Part shown: positions 30,122-40,369 of the stretch, one piece after another
Layout of the letters: each line of letters begins with the position of its first letter
Position numbering within the stretch: the stretch's first letter is position 1
NCBI GenBank assembly: GCA_035946735.1
Contig: DASYYZ010000182.1
Location: 40,569-104,568, forward strand
Direction: 5' to 3'
DNA length: 64,000 nucleotides
From: Gp13-AA77 sp035946735
GTDB taxonomy: Bacteria; Acidobacteriota; Terriglobia; UBA7540
Program-made: the position numbers and the translations under genes
The notes under the pieces: model-generated
Told to the model about the DNA's origin: nothing
Database searches by the model: none
What the model saw: only the letters and a program-made list of their open reading frames with translations

Positions 30122-31330
30122 TCAGATGTCCCGCCCGGGCACAACATCGATTTGCAGTTTGGGATCGGCGGCCGGCACGTAAGTGGCCGAAAGGCCGAGT
30201 TCACGCCGCACGATGTTACAGCCTTGTGCAATGGCGCTCGCCTTGTAGAACGCGATCTCGCGATTCGCACCTTGACGGCCGAATCCGCAATCGCTTGACA
30301 CAATCAAGCGCTCCGGCGGGATACACTTCAGCGCCTTGCGAATCTCGATGGCCACGTCCTCGGGCCGATCGGCTTGGAGCGCGCGATGACTCACGGCGCC
30401 GATCGCGATCTTCTTCTTGATGTCGTGCCCACTCGAAAAGAACGGCTCGAACAGCTCAATGTCCTTCTGATTGCGATCTTTCATCTCAAGGGTCCACACG
30501 TCACCGCGGCAGCGCTCGAGATAGATCTCGATCGAGTTGGCGTAGCTGGTGTCCTCCATGACCCGCTGCATGTTCGGATTGCCCCAGCAGGTGTGAATCC
30601 ACAGTTCGACGTCCTCAAGCCCCTCCACTTCGCGATTGAAGGCCTCAATCATGAATCGCACTTCTTCATGATCCTTGCCGTATGTGTTGGCCATGAAGTG
30701 AAACGTCGGCTCCTCGATCTGCATGCACTTGCAGCCGGCATCACGCAGCGCCAGCAATTCCTTGTTCATCGCCTCGGCCATGTCCCAGATCACTTCGCGC
30801 TTATCCTTGTACTTCGGCGTGTGGATGTCGAGGAAGAGCGCCATCACCTGGGAGCAGCAAGTGCCGAACTTCACGGGCTTCCGCGTCTTGCCCTGCGCGA
30901 TGCGCCACACCTTGGAATAGTCGAGCGGACGGTGCTCGATCTTGCCGACCACGTGCGGCCAGCGCCAGCCGGTGTAGATCTCGTTCAGTAGAGTGCCGGG
31001 CGGATAATGAAGCCAGGGCGCAGTGGTCTGTTCAGGCTGCAGGTGGTCGCCGTCGAATCCGGCCCAGCGCTGCAACGGATAGTGGTGCCAAGCGCGGCCT
31101 GCCATGTCTTCATCCACGTGAAGGTCGCCGTGCGTCAAAACGTCAAGCCCGGCGCGCTCCTGGTCACTGATCACCACCGCCATCGCGTCCTGAAACTTCT
31201 CGCGAAAACGCACGTCAAGCATGCAGGTGTCGAGCGGACGTCCCCACATGCTCACATCAAACCAGCGAGGACGCGGGAACGATCCGGTGGTGGTGCTGGG
31301 CAGAATCAGATTGGCGGTGGCAGTGAACAT
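30122..31330 (-). CDS. Cobalamin-independent methionine synthase (MetE) C-terminal-like methyltransferase
   Basis: A 402-residue protein equal to the C-terminal catalytic half of MetE; the N-terminal half is absent. The zinc ligands are all present: His246 and Cys248 (WIHTCWGN), Glu282 (LEMKD) and Cys348 (SSDCGFG). The start has GGAGG five bases upstream. Stand-alone MetE-C proteins include archaeal core methionine synthases and methyltransferases acting on other methyl donors; those often use a methylcobamide or a non-folate donor. The sequence does not decide between them. No metF, metH or corrinoid protein gene is adjacent. Confidence 0.85.
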   Translation of the reverse strand: MFTATANLILPSTTTGSFPRPRWFDVSMWGRPLDTCMLDVRFREKFQDAMAVVISDQERAGLDVLTHGDLHVDEDMAGRAWHHYPLQRWAGFDGDHLQPEQTTAPWLHYPPGTLLNEIYTGWRWPHVVGKIEHRPLDYSKVWRIAQGKTRKPVKFGTCCSQVMALFLDIHTPKYKDKREVIWDMAEAMNKELLALRDAGCKCMQIEEPTFHFMANTYGKDHEEVRFMIEAFNREVEGLEDVELWIHTCWGNPNMQRVMEDTSYANSIEIYLERCRGDVWTLEMKDRNQKDIELFEPFFSSGHDIKKKIAIGAVSHRALQADRPEDVAIEIRKALKCIPPERLIVSSDCGFGRQGANREIAFYKASAIAQGCNIVRRELGLSATYVPAADPKLQIDVVPGRDI

Positions 31331-31461
31331 GGTTTCCTCCAGACGGGCATTCTACTCTGCCTTAGGCTCGTTGAGGAACGATATCGAGCGCCGCCGAGCC
31401 CGAGCCCTGTGTCGACAGGAACCCGATCAGAGGATCAATCCCAGATCAAGGATTGTGAAAT

Positions 31462-31803
31462 CTACTGGAGGGTCGTTCCACGGGCGGCCGGCGCTTGCGG
31501 ATCAGATCCAACAGGCTGCGCGCCGGGCTTGACGACGAACTGGCTGCGTGGATGGTCGCGGACGATGCGCTCCAGGCCCCAGAGGGGAGCTTCGGAGCCT
31601 TCGTCTTTCAGGGTCTGGAAGGACTTCGTGTTTGTGCTGGCACAGCGCGGACAGGCAAACAGAGGACGCCCCAGCACCTGGACGGGCGGGCCCGCGAAGT
31701 AAAACACGGACTTCACCGTGTCGTGGCCGGTCAGCATCATGCAGTTGTAGCAGACATGCCAGTATCGCCGGTCGATGGCGCGCAGGCGGTCCAGAATCCC
31801 CAT
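31462..31803 (-). CDS. Small zinc-ribbon-like hypothetical protein
   Basis: A 113-residue protein of unknown function. It starts after GGAGG with four-base spacing, which supports a real gene. Two CxxC pairs (CYNC about 18-21, CPRC about 51-54) suggest a zinc ribbon, and the tail from about residue 90 is low in complexity (Pro/Ala/Gly). It lies 131 bp upstream of the MetE-C-like gene in the same direction. No family is recognised. Confidence 0.6.
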   Translation of the reverse strand: MGILDRLRAIDRRYWHVCYNCMMLTGHDTVKSVFYFAGPPVQVLGRPLFACPRCASTNTKSFQTLKDEGSEAPLWGLERIVRDHPRSQFVVKPGAQPVGSDPQAPAARGTTLQ

Positions 31804-31845
31804 TATTCCTCCAAGGTGACCTGCTCTCTAAAGTATAGCAGGAAC

Positions 31846-31978
31846 GGGTACTGGTGTCATTTACTTGCAGTCGTCCAGGCCGTTCCGGTGCTTCAGAGCG
31901 TTTTCATCTTCATTCGGGCGCTTGTGCGATGATAGGGCACATCCCTTGCCACTCATTTTCCAAATGACACCAGTACCC
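31846..31978. repeat. MITE-like element with perfect 17-bp terminal inverted repeats
   Basis: GGGTACTGGTGTCATTT (31846-31862) is repeated in exact inverted form at 31962-31978, enclosing 99 bp. The span has no open gene of its own, though a minus-strand frame crosses it and stops inside one end. The length and exact ends fit a small non-autonomous transposable element or a large hairpin. It lies in the 292-bp gap between the zinc-ribbon gene and the next minus-strand gene. Confidence 0.6.
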
Positions 31979-32095
31979 AAGAACGAGCTTGCGAGCGGGC
32001 GAAGCTTCGCAGATTCCTCAAGCATAGGACCCGGCTCCAGGCGCGATTTGGCCCGGCTCAACGGACTACTGAAGGCCCCGGAAGCGGCGTTGATA

Positions 32096-32758
32096 TTAAT
32101 GCGTCATGCCGGGGATCTTTTGGGGCTCTCCCGTAATCTGGGAGCTTTCGTGATCAAGCACCTTTTGGAGAATCATGCCGCTGCCGTCCGACGAAGTCAT
32201 CTTAACCAGGCCATAGGGCGACACCTTGGCAGATGCCCAGACATCAGCAGTGCGACCATTGTCTGTGGAGCGGAAGTGCTGAGCGTCAAAAGATCCGGCA
32301 GGCACTGTAACGCTCTCGCTTCCCACCATCTCACCCATGCCGTGGCCACCGGCCTGCGTCTCCATCTCGTGTTCGTGTTGCATCCCCATACCCATCATCC
32401 CGATGGGCATCTCCATGGGCGGGCGCCCGGGAGTCTGGACGATCATGCGCTTGACGGCTGTGTTTCCGGGTTGAACCAGCATGAGCTGCTTCATCAAAAT
32501 CTTGCCGCGTTGGCTATCCATGCGCCACTCGAGCCAATAAGCCTCCTGGCCCTCGACGGTCTCCTTGCCCACGACGGCCATGGCAAAGGCTTGGGTCTTG
32601 TCGTCCTTCATCGTCATCTGATACTCGCCGCCGGAGCCAACCACAGGCTTGAATTCACCCGGGACGTGCGGGGGACGCATCATGCCTTGCGAAAACGCCG
32701 AAATCGCGATGCCCAAAATAGCGGCAGTTGTAAGCACGACGCTGCGAACCGAACTCAT
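32096..32758 (-). CDS. Secreted hypothetical protein (DUF4412-like)
   Basis: A 220-residue protein with a signal peptide (cleavage probably after SAFSQG, about residue 24). The middle has beta-strand pattern (GGEYQMTMKDD, VVGKETVEGQEAYWLEWRM) resembling the DUF4412 / lipoprotein-sorting-like fold, and a Met/His/Gly-rich stretch (GMMGMGMQHEHEMETQAGGHGMGEM, broken in parts, about 120-145) that might bind copper or another metal. Function unknown. It follows the PP2C gene closely (45 bp) and is probably cotranscribed. Confidence 0.65.
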   Translation of the reverse strand: MSSVRSVVLTTAAILGIAISAFSQGMMRPPHVPGEFKPVVGSGGEYQMTMKDDKTQAFAMAVVGKETVEGQEAYWLEWRMDSQRGKILMKQLMLVQPGNTAVKRMIVQTPGRPPMEMPIGMMGMGMQHEHEMETQAGGHGMGEMVGSESVTVPAGSFDAQHFRSTDNGRTADVWASAKVSPYGLVKMTSSDGSGMILQKVLDHESSQITGEPQKIPGMTH

Positions 32759-32803
32759 CAGGGGAAACCATTGTCTTGCTCCTTCGTTTGAAGCGCATTG
32801 CTG

Positions 32804-33742
32804 TCAGGCCTTGTGACCCAACTCATCCACTTGAATGGCCTCGTCCGGATTTGCCAACGGGAGACCGTCGCCGGAGACCTCCACCAGTATAACCGTGATG
32901 TTATCGGCCCCACCGTGATCGTTAGCGGCGTCAATCAGCGAGCGGCCGCACGCACCGAGATCGCTGCCCCCCGCCGCAAGGCCGAGAACCTGCGCCGCGG
33001 GAACCATGCTGTACAAGCCGTCGCTTGCAAGCAGCAGCCGATCGCCCTGGCATAGCTGGACGCCCGTCAGCGCCACCTGAAGGTCTTCGGCAGTGCCCAT
33101 GGCTTGCGTCAGTACACTGCGCCGCGGATCGGCAGATGATTCCGCCGAGGCTTCTACGGCGCCGATTTCGAGGAGGTAGTTCAGGAACGTCTGGTCGCGG
33201 GTTAATTGAAGCATCTGTTTGTTGCGAATCAGGTAAGCCCGTGAATCGCCGACCTGGGCCACAAGCAAGTAGCGCTCGTGGAGCAAGGCTGCGGTGGCCG
33301 TGGTTCCCATGCCATGGCAGCCGGCGTCAGCTCGACTGGCCTCGAGGATCGAGCGATTGGCTGCTTCAAAAGCCTCATTGATCGCTTCGCACAAATCGCT
33401 GCGGTCGACGCTCGGGAGTTGCCGGACAGCCTCAAGAAGACGGCTAGGAAGTTGCTCCGAGCAGATCCGGCTGGCTAATTCTCCGCAAGCTTGGCCTCCC
33501 ATTCCGTCCGCGACCAGAACGAGCAATCCACGGGCTCCGAGCGTGGTATCGAACGCGAAGGGACCCATCCGGACATCTCCGCTCGAAAGGTCGCAGGCGG
33601 CAAGGTTATCCTCATTGTTCCTCCGAATCCGCCCCTGGTCAGTGAACCCGTGTGATGACACTTTGATGCCGGAGACCTGCACCTCAGGCGCGTACGCCGG
33701 GATCGAGTCGCCCACAGGACCTTTTCGATCGTTTCCATTCAT
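32804..33742 (-). CDS. PP2C-family Ser/Thr protein phosphatase
   Basis: A 312-residue cytoplasmic phosphatase. All metal-site motifs are present in order: RRNNEDN (about 40), VADGMGG (about 78), VGDSRAYLIR (about 165), LASDGLYSM (about 245) and GADNITVILVE (about 280). The start is taken at the ATG at 33742; a TTG seven codons upstream is also in frame and neither has a strong ribosome site. Such stand-alone PP2C proteins usually reverse Hanks-type kinases, but no kinase gene is next to it. Confidence 0.92.
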   Translation of the reverse strand: MNGNDRKGPVGDSIPAYAPEVQVSGIKVSSHGFTDQGRIRRNNEDNLAACDLSSGDVRMGPFAFDTTLGARGLLVLVADGMGGQACGELASRICSEQLPSRLLEAVRQLPSVDRSDLCEAINEAFEAANRSILEASRADAGCHGMGTTATAALLHERYLLVAQVGDSRAYLIRNKQMLQLTRDQTFLNYLLEIGAVEASAESSADPRRSVLTQAMGTAEDLQVALTGVQLCQGDRLLLASDGLYSMVPAAQVLGLAAGGSDLGACGRSLIDAANDHGGADNITVILVEVSGDGLPLANPDEAIQVDELGHKA

Positions 33743-33893
33743 CGGCTTGTCGGCCAAATGCAAAACCCGGTCAATCTTGCTTACCCAGGCCGCTGTGCGC
33801 CACGGTTTATGTGAGGGGGGCAGGCACGATTCGTATCCTCAAGGACTTGTCTCTTGCGACGGTTCTGATATCACACGCCCCCGCCCAGAGCCG

Positions 33894-34868
33894 TCACGAG
33901 CAGCTTTCGAGCAGGCTGGCTCGCAGCTCGGACACGATTTCCCTCGCCACGGCGCGCGCTTGTTCCACTTGCCCGCGCGGGAGCGAAATCGCCGCCACTT
34001 TGGCGTGGCCTCCGCCGCTGAAGCGCTCGCAAATGGTGGCCAGATTCACAGTCTTGGGCGTGGAATTCCAGGGGTTGCTTCCAACGGCAATTTTGGTTCG
34101 TGTCGGCGAAGCGCTGATGGCTATGTTATACACCGCTTCGGGGAAAAGGAAGTATGGAATGAACTTGTTGAAGCCCTCGAAATTCTGGTCTGCCACGTCG
34201 AAAAATAACACACCGTCCGAGAACTCTGCGCGCGAACGGATCAACTCGGTCCAGGCCAGATGCTGTTCGAGCAGCTCATCAAAGGCCCGGCGGATGGGCG
34301 GCTCAGCCATGATCTCAGCGAGCGACTTGCTGGCAAGGTGCGGGATCAGACCGGCGACAAAACCGGGAGTGCGCACGCCCTCGATCACCAGCGTCAGCTG
34401 GGTGGCGGGATCGCGTAGTTCCACAGCCGTGCGCGCGTCCGGATATTGGGCTCCGTCGATCACGTCCGCCCAACCCACCATCTCATCAAGCTCAGGAGCA
34501 TGGAAGTTCCAGTTCCGGGCCGCCACGTCGGCAATGAACTTGGTGCAGGAACGAAACGCGGGATTGTAGAACTTGCGACCGCTGCGGTCATGCTCAAAAT
34601 GCTCGGCGTCCGCGACCGTGAGGAAGGCGCTCTGATGATGGTCAAACCACCAGGTCAGCCGTTCGGAGCTCGAGTATTTGAAATCAAGAATCGCGTTTTC
34701 GTCGCCATCGAACATGTCTTCGTCAAACAGCTGTCCCGCTCGATGCACGAGACCCTTATAGACGAACTCGGCCCGTGGGCTCATGCGTGCCTGGTATACG
34801 CGCGTAAACAGCGCCGCCGCGCAGGCTCCATCAAAGCACTGATCGTGAAAACAAATGCAAACGCGCAT
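33894..34868 (-). CDS. DHH-family phosphoesterase
   Basis: A 324-residue protein with the DHH family layout: an N-terminal metal motif FHDQCFDG (residues 7-14), a second aspartate (LDFKYS), the DHH triad itself (WWFDHHQSAF, about 73-82), a linker, and a C-terminal DHHA1 domain with FSGGGHAKVAA (about 285-295). Relatives cleave short oligonucleotides (nanoRNases), c-di-AMP or other phosphodiesters, or act on exopolyphosphate; the altered first motif (DQCFDG rather than DxD) makes substrate assignment uncertain. It lies 152 bp upstream of the PP2C gene in the same direction. Confidence 0.82.
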   Translation of the reverse strand: MRVCICFHDQCFDGACAAALFTRVYQARMSPRAEFVYKGLVHRAGQLFDEDMFDGDENAILDFKYSSSERLTWWFDHHQSAFLTVADAEHFEHDRSGRKFYNPAFRSCTKFIADVAARNWNFHAPELDEMVGWADVIDGAQYPDARTAVELRDPATQLTLVIEGVRTPGFVAGLIPHLASKSLAEIMAEPPIRRAFDELLEQHLAWTELIRSRAEFSDGVLFFDVADQNFEGFNKFIPYFLFPEAVYNIAISASPTRTKIAVGSNPWNSTPKTVNLATICERFSGGGHAKVAAISLPRGQVEQARAVAREIVSELRASLLESCS

Positions 34869-35034
34869 AGTGGGGGAAGCTCGCAGCCCAGCGTCTCGCC
34901 GACGGGCCGGCAGGTACCCGGCGCCCGCGGAGCAAGACAGCTAAGGTGCGATATCCCGCCCTGTGTTGTCAAGGGAAACGTGCCCGCCGAGGCCCGCCGT
35001 CTTCCGCAGATTTGTCCGTTTTCCATTCAGAGCA

Positions 35035-35781
35035 CTAATCGTATTTCTCGCAACTGAGGGCTTTCGGACTATAACCCATCGCGCGCAACTGGCGGCGGAC
35101 GCCGTTCACCATCTTCTTGAGGCCGCAAACATAGGCGTGGAAGCTTTGCTTATTGCGAAGATAGCGCTCCACCTGGGTCTGCACGTAGCCGGTATGTCCA
35201 ATCCAGTTTCTTGCCGGCCGGCTCAGGGTTGGGACAAAGTGGAAATTCGCGTGTTTCGCGGCCAGTTGCTCGAACTCCTCGCGGTAAAGGATATCCGCCT
35301 CCTCGCGCACACCGAATATCAGCCAGACCTCCGAATCGCACGATTCCTGAAACAGGTATTGCACCATGGATCGCAATGGGGCGATGCCTGTACCGGTAGC
35401 GATAAAAGCCGACACCGGATCGGGCGGCTCACGAAGAACGAACTGCCCGAAGGGTCCGCGGAAATGGACCTGGTCGCCGGGTTTGAGATCAAAGATGGAG
35501 GGCGAGACTTGGCCCCCGAGCACGATATTCAGGCAAAGGTCGAATCGGTTGTCCTGGTGCGGAGACGAGGCGATGGAATAAGCGCGCATCAGATTATCGC
35601 CATCCACGTTGAAATCGAGTGAGATGTACTGGCCGGGACGAAATTCAAATCGGCTGCCGCTGGCCGTTTCAAATTCAAAGTGCTTGGTGCGATCGTTGGT
35701 ATACCAAACGTTGCGCAACCACGCCGAGTGGCGCGTGCGGTCGATTACACGGTGGTGTTCAGGTGCAGTGAGCGTGGGCAC
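35035..35781 (-). CDS. Ferredoxin-NADP reductase-like FAD-binding oxidoreductase
   Basis: A 248-residue flavoprotein with a GTG start. The FAD-binding barrel carries RAYSIAS (about 66-72) and GQYISLDF, and the NAD(P) domain carries GTGIAPLRSM (about 129-138), FGVREEADILYREEFEQLA and YVCGLKKMVNGVRRQL. The tail CEKYD ends in a charged residue rather than the aromatic stack of plant-type FNR. It resembles ferredoxin/flavodoxin reductases and oxygenase reductase subunits without an iron-sulfur domain. No partner gene is adjacent. Confidence 0.85.
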   Translation of the reverse strand: MPTLTAPEHHRVIDRTRHSAWLRNVWYTNDRTKHFEFETASGSRFEFRPGQYISLDFNVDGDNLMRAYSIASSPHQDNRFDLCLNIVLGGQVSPSIFDLKPGDQVHFRGPFGQFVLREPPDPVSAFIATGTGIAPLRSMVQYLFQESCDSEVWLIFGVREEADILYREEFEQLAAKHANFHFVPTLSRPARNWIGHTGYVQTQVERYLRNKQSFHAYVCGLKKMVNGVRRQLRAMGYSPKALSCEKYD

Positions 35782-35921
35782 AGGCTCAATCTTAACGGCA
35801 AAAGGGATTTGTGAGCGCCGGAGGCGCCAACGTGTTTAGATGCCTTCCCGCGACTGCTCGATACAGCCCGCCTACGCCGCGAGACCGCGTCAAACGCGAA
35901 GCGCGAGGACGTGGAAAGACA

Positions 35922-35947
35922 AATGGCCGCGATTGCTCGCGGCCATT
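35922..35947 (-). terminator. Terminator hairpin after the AhpD-like gene
   Basis: AATGGCCGCGA and TCGCGGCCATT form a perfect 11-bp stem with loop bases TTGC. On the minus strand it is followed by TTGTCTTT. It lies 35 bases after the stop of the AhpD-like gene. Nearly the same hairpin recurs at 37563-37584 beyond the 16S gene. Confidence 0.75.
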
Positions 35948-35982
35948 CGGAGTTTCTGTTTTTATTCGAGGGTCTTGCGCGA

Positions 35983-36522
35983 TCAACGCGAGCCGGGCGC
36001 TGAGGCCGCATGCGCTTGCGAACTCGGCTGGTAGGTTCCCGGTACGGCGCGCAGGCTGATTGCGATCCGATTCCAGCTATTGATCTCCACTACCGCCAGC
36101 GTGAGGTCAACAATCTCCTTTTCGGAGAACTGCTTTCGAGCGAGTTCATAGACCTCGTCCGGCACATGGCCCTGGCTCACGAGCGTGAGGGCCTCAGTCC
36201 ATGCCAAAGCTGCGCGCTCGCGGTCGGTGTAAAACGGCGTCTCGCGCCAGGCATCGAGGGCGTACAGGCGCTGTTCGGTTTGGCCCGCGGCCCGCGCGTC
36301 TTTGGAATGCATGTCAATGCAGTAGGCGCACCCGTTGATTTGAGAGGAACGCATACGAACCAAGTCCAGCAGCGAGGGCTCAAGCCCGCTCCGGCGGACG
36401 TATCGCTGGAGTCCTCCCATTGCCTGGTAAGCCTCGGGTGCCACCTTGGTGACATCAATGCGAGCGGATTGAGTGGTCTTCGCCACTCTGGCGATGTCTT
36501 CTGAATGAGTCGTTTCCGGCAT
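35983..36522 (-). CDS. AhpD/carboxymuconolactone decarboxylase-family protein
   Basis: A 179-residue protein. The start at 36522 is fixed by AAGGAG seven bases upstream; 42 in-frame codons further upstream look non-coding. The CxxC site is INGCAYCIDMHSKDAR (about residues 60-75), with the following His typical of AhpD-like peroxidases, where the two Cys and His reduce hydroperoxides or act as a disulfide reductant. It is of the single-domain alkylhydroperoxidase type. No ahpC is nearby, so its electron partner is unknown. Confidence 0.9.
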   Translation of the reverse strand: MPETTHSEDIARVAKTTQSARIDVTKVAPEAYQAMGGLQRYVRRSGLEPSLLDLVRMRSSQINGCAYCIDMHSKDARAAGQTEQRLYALDAWRETPFYTDRERAALAWTEALTLVSQGHVPDEVYELARKQFSEKEIVDLTLAVVEINSWNRIAISLRAVPGTYQPSSQAHAASAPGSR

Positions 36523-36706
36523 AAACTTCTCCTTTCCGATGATCTCTCCACGATTCACTTTGTTAGATGTACGGAAGGAAACGCCGGTTCGGAGAAGAGA
36601 GCTTATCTGGGTGCGTTCAATGCAGAAAAATGAAATCGCCGCACTCACCCGTGCAGGCGAGATTGGTTCTGGGGGTTCGTGGTCTCAGCTCATGGGTACA
36701 GCCGAG

Positions 36707-37530
36707 CTAGATCCAAATCCTGTGGAAAGCGTTGGAAAGGAAGATTCTCTGAAACGGCCCTGGGTTCCGTGCTACTGCTTCGCGAGCCAGCCGGGCCACA
36801 TCCTGAAAGTCAAAATCCCCTGCAAAGAAGGGTGAGTTGTAAATCAAGCCCTGATTCCAGTACGCGATAAGGTACAGCGCCGCCAAGTTCAGGGTCGCGT
36901 GTAGGTTTGCATACTTCCTGGTTTTCTTCTCCAGCAGTTTCAACAGTGCATCGTGGCTGCGGAGGCGAACCTCCTGGGCGGCCCGGTTGACTGCGGGCTT
37001 CGGAGTGTAGGGGCTCCCCTTTGGAGGAAAGCATATCCACGCTATTCCTCTGTACGCTGGGCATCGACGTGGCGAGCGAAAGTGAAGAGCAGTCAGATAT
37101 TGCTGCAAGCAAGGGTAGGCTGAAAACTGAGAGTGGTCGTGACCTTGAGGATCATTCCATTCGGGATTCCTTGTCCAAGCAGTGTCGACTGCACGAATAC
37201 ACTCAAGAATCTCGGCCCGGAACTGAGCAGCATTTTCCAACGGAAGGACCTGTTCCTCCTTCAGGAACAGCCACACGCTGCCCACGTTGTGAGGCGGATC
37301 CTCCTCCTCGCTTCGAATTGCCGCTAAGAAAGAGTCCTCTGCACGCCGTCCCGCATCTGTTCCTCGTTGAGCCACTCCCCGAGTTCGACGCCAATGCGGT
37401 GACCGGCTGCGTCGGTGCCAATGCAGTCGGGCGGGTCGGGACCCTCTTCTCATTGAACGATAGCGTCGGCAAAGTCGGGGTGTGCTTGGCAAAGCGCGGT
37501 GAAAACTAGCCGCTCCTCGGTTCTTGACAT
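36707..37530 (-). pseudogene. Frameshifted hypothetical gene (possible nuclease-like fold)
   Basis: The coding signal jumps between frames on the minus strand. ATG 37530 gives MSRTEERLVFTALCQAHPDF then a stop; another frame continues with PDCIGTDAAGHRIGVELGEW and LNEEQM to a stop; the third frame then runs from SEEEDPPHNVGSVWLF to the end at 36707. Joined, they read as one protein of about 270 residues. At least two frameshifts are needed, so it is probably dead. The PD then VELGEW pattern slightly resembles restriction-endonuclease-like folds, but the Lys of PD-(D/E)xK is missing, so no function is claimed. It sits just beyond the 16S terminator. Confidence 0.7.
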
Positions 37531-37562
37531 AGCTTAGAGCACTCGAATCAACTAAAGCAAAA

Positions 37563-37584
37563 TGGCCGCGACTGCTCGCGGCCA
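37563..37584 (-). terminator. Terminator hairpin beyond the 16S rRNA gene
   Basis: TGGCCGCGA and TCGCGGCCA form a perfect 9-bp stem with loop CTGC. On the minus strand TTTTGCTTT follows. It ends the 16S transcript about 127 bases after the mature 3' end. It repeats the hairpin at 35922-35947 almost exactly. Confidence 0.75.
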
Positions 37585-37615
37585 CTCTCGACCTTTGACT
37601 TTTAGCTCTTCGACT

Positions 37616-37644
37616 GTTCTTTGACGACTGAGTTGAGCAGCCAC
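37616..37644 (-). ncRNA. 3' arm of the pre-16S processing stem
   Basis: This 29-base stretch is complementary to 39431-39460 in the 16S leader, with one bulge, one G-U and one mismatched pair. Such a stem around mature 16S is the usual RNase III processing substrate. A UUCG-capped hairpin (37671-37688) lies between it and the mature 3' end. Confidence 0.75.
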
Positions 37645-37707
37645 GCCCTGAGCGAGTCCGTTCCGGGCCTGTTTCGCCGAAGCGAAACCCCGAAACCGGT
37701 TCTCTAC

Positions 37708-39248
<1,541 letters not shown>

Positions 39249-39298
39249 AATCGGCTCACGCGCAGGACACCAAGGCCCTGCACGCGAATATTGTGAGT

Positions 39299-39328
39299 TT
39301 CCCTGCCAGGTACAGAACCAGCAGGGAA
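39299..39328 (-). ncRNA. Hairpin in the 16S leader
   Basis: TTCCCTGC and GCAGGGAA form an 8-bp stem with a 14-base loop, about 50 bases before the mature 16S 5' end. It is part of the leader of the precursor. Confidence 0.5.
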
Positions 39329-39430
39329 GTTGCGCGCCCGGTTCCTTGCCGAAGAAACCAAGCGCGTCGCTCAGCTTGCGTTACGCCTCGGAGCCTTGAC
39401 GTTCGAAGCCCCAAAGACGCACACATTGAC

Positions 39431-39460
39431 GTGGCTTGCTCAACTCAATTGTCAAAGAAC
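39431..39460 (-). ncRNA. 5' arm of the pre-16S processing stem with boxA-like sequence
   Basis: On the minus strand this begins GTTCTTTGACAATTGAG, which matches the boxA-like antitermination sequence of rRNA leaders. The whole 30 bases pair with the trailer at 37616-37644. It lies about 115 bases after the promoter. Confidence 0.75.
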
Positions 39461-39576
39461 TAATTGGCTCCGGCTTTGATGCGGAGTTCCCCAAACGGGG
39501 GGATTAAAGGCTCAGCCGACGCGGTTAACTATCGGCCGCCTGCCCAGCAAGCAAGTTGTCCTGTGGGCAATTCCAA

Positions 39577-39635
39577 ATCCTAACGGAACTCAAATTCGTT
39601 GTCAATGGGTCGCGAAAAAATTTTTAATTTTCTTG
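39577..39635 (-). promoter_or_regulatory. rRNA promoter with UP-element-like AT tract
   Basis: TTGACA (39605-39600), 17 bases, TAGGAT (39582-39577) on the minus strand. The upstream tract 39613-39632 is nearly all A and T, in the position of an UP element. This is the strongest-looking promoter in the window and points to the 16S gene, with a leader of about 320 bases. The hpt gene is divergent and starts about 60 bases away. Confidence 0.85.
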
Positions 39636-39666
39636 CGGACTCGTCCGGGTGATACTGTTCTTCCCG

Positions 39667-40263
39667 ATGAGTGACGATAGCCTAGATCGCGAACAATCGT
39701 CAATACTCAATCCGGATTCCTCACCGAATTTGACTCATAATGTTGAACCCCAAATTCTAATTCCCAGCGATCGCCTCGCGGCTCGCATCCGGGAGCTTGG
39801 CGCCGACATTGCACGCGATTATCGGGGCCGGCCGCTGCGCCTGATCGGAGTGCTCAAGGGAGCATGGGTCTTCCTCGCGGATTTGATTCGGGCGATCGAT
39901 CTTGAAGAGGTCACCGTCGACTTCCTGGGCGTGGCCACGTACGGCAATGCCAAGCAGTCTTCGGGCGAGGTGCGCTTCACCAAGGACCTAGACCAGAGTA
40001 TTGAGGGTATGGAGGTGCTGCTGGTGGAGGATATCCTCGACACGGGCATCACCTTCGATTTTCTCTTAAAGGTCTTGCGCAACCGCAAGCCCAAGAGCGT
40101 ACGTGCTGTCACCCTGCTTGACAAAGCATCGCGGCGTCTGCGGCCAGTCCACGCCGACTACGTCGGCTTCACAATTCCCGACCACTTCGTGGTTGGGTTT
40201 GGTCTGGACTTTGCTCAGAAGTACCGCCAGCTTCCTTACATCGGTGTGCTGAAGAGTAGCTGA
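39667..40263 (+). CDS. hpt: Hypoxanthine phosphoribosyltransferase
   Basis: A 198-residue purine salvage enzyme converting hypoxanthine or guanine and PRPP to IMP or GMP. The PRPP motif VLLVEDILDTGITF (about residues 118-131) is intact. LKGAWVFLADL holds the pyrophosphate loop, RFTKDLDQS the flexible loop, and DFLGVATYG and VGFGLDFAQKYRQLPYIGVL the base site. The start is at the ATG 39667; a GTG six codons upstream is also possible, and neither has a clear ribosome site. It is divergent from the 16S gene and converges on the S9 peptidase. Confidence 0.95.
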   Translation: MSDDSLDREQSSILNPDSSPNLTHNVEPQILIPSDRLAARIRELGADIARDYRGRPLRLIGVLKGAWVFLADLIRAIDLEEVTVDFLGVATYGNAKQSSGEVRFTKDLDQSIEGMEVLLVEDILDTGITFDFLLKVLRNRKPKSVRAVTLLDKASRRLRPVHADYVGFTIPDHFVVGFGLDFAQKYRQLPYIGVLKSS

Positions 40264-40369
40264 CCGTCGACAGTCGAGGCTCGAAAAAACAAACCAACAC
40301 TGGACGAGAGTCCAAGCTCGGGCAGCACGGTCGGGGCTGGCCCGCAAACGCCCCCTCATAACGAAGTCC

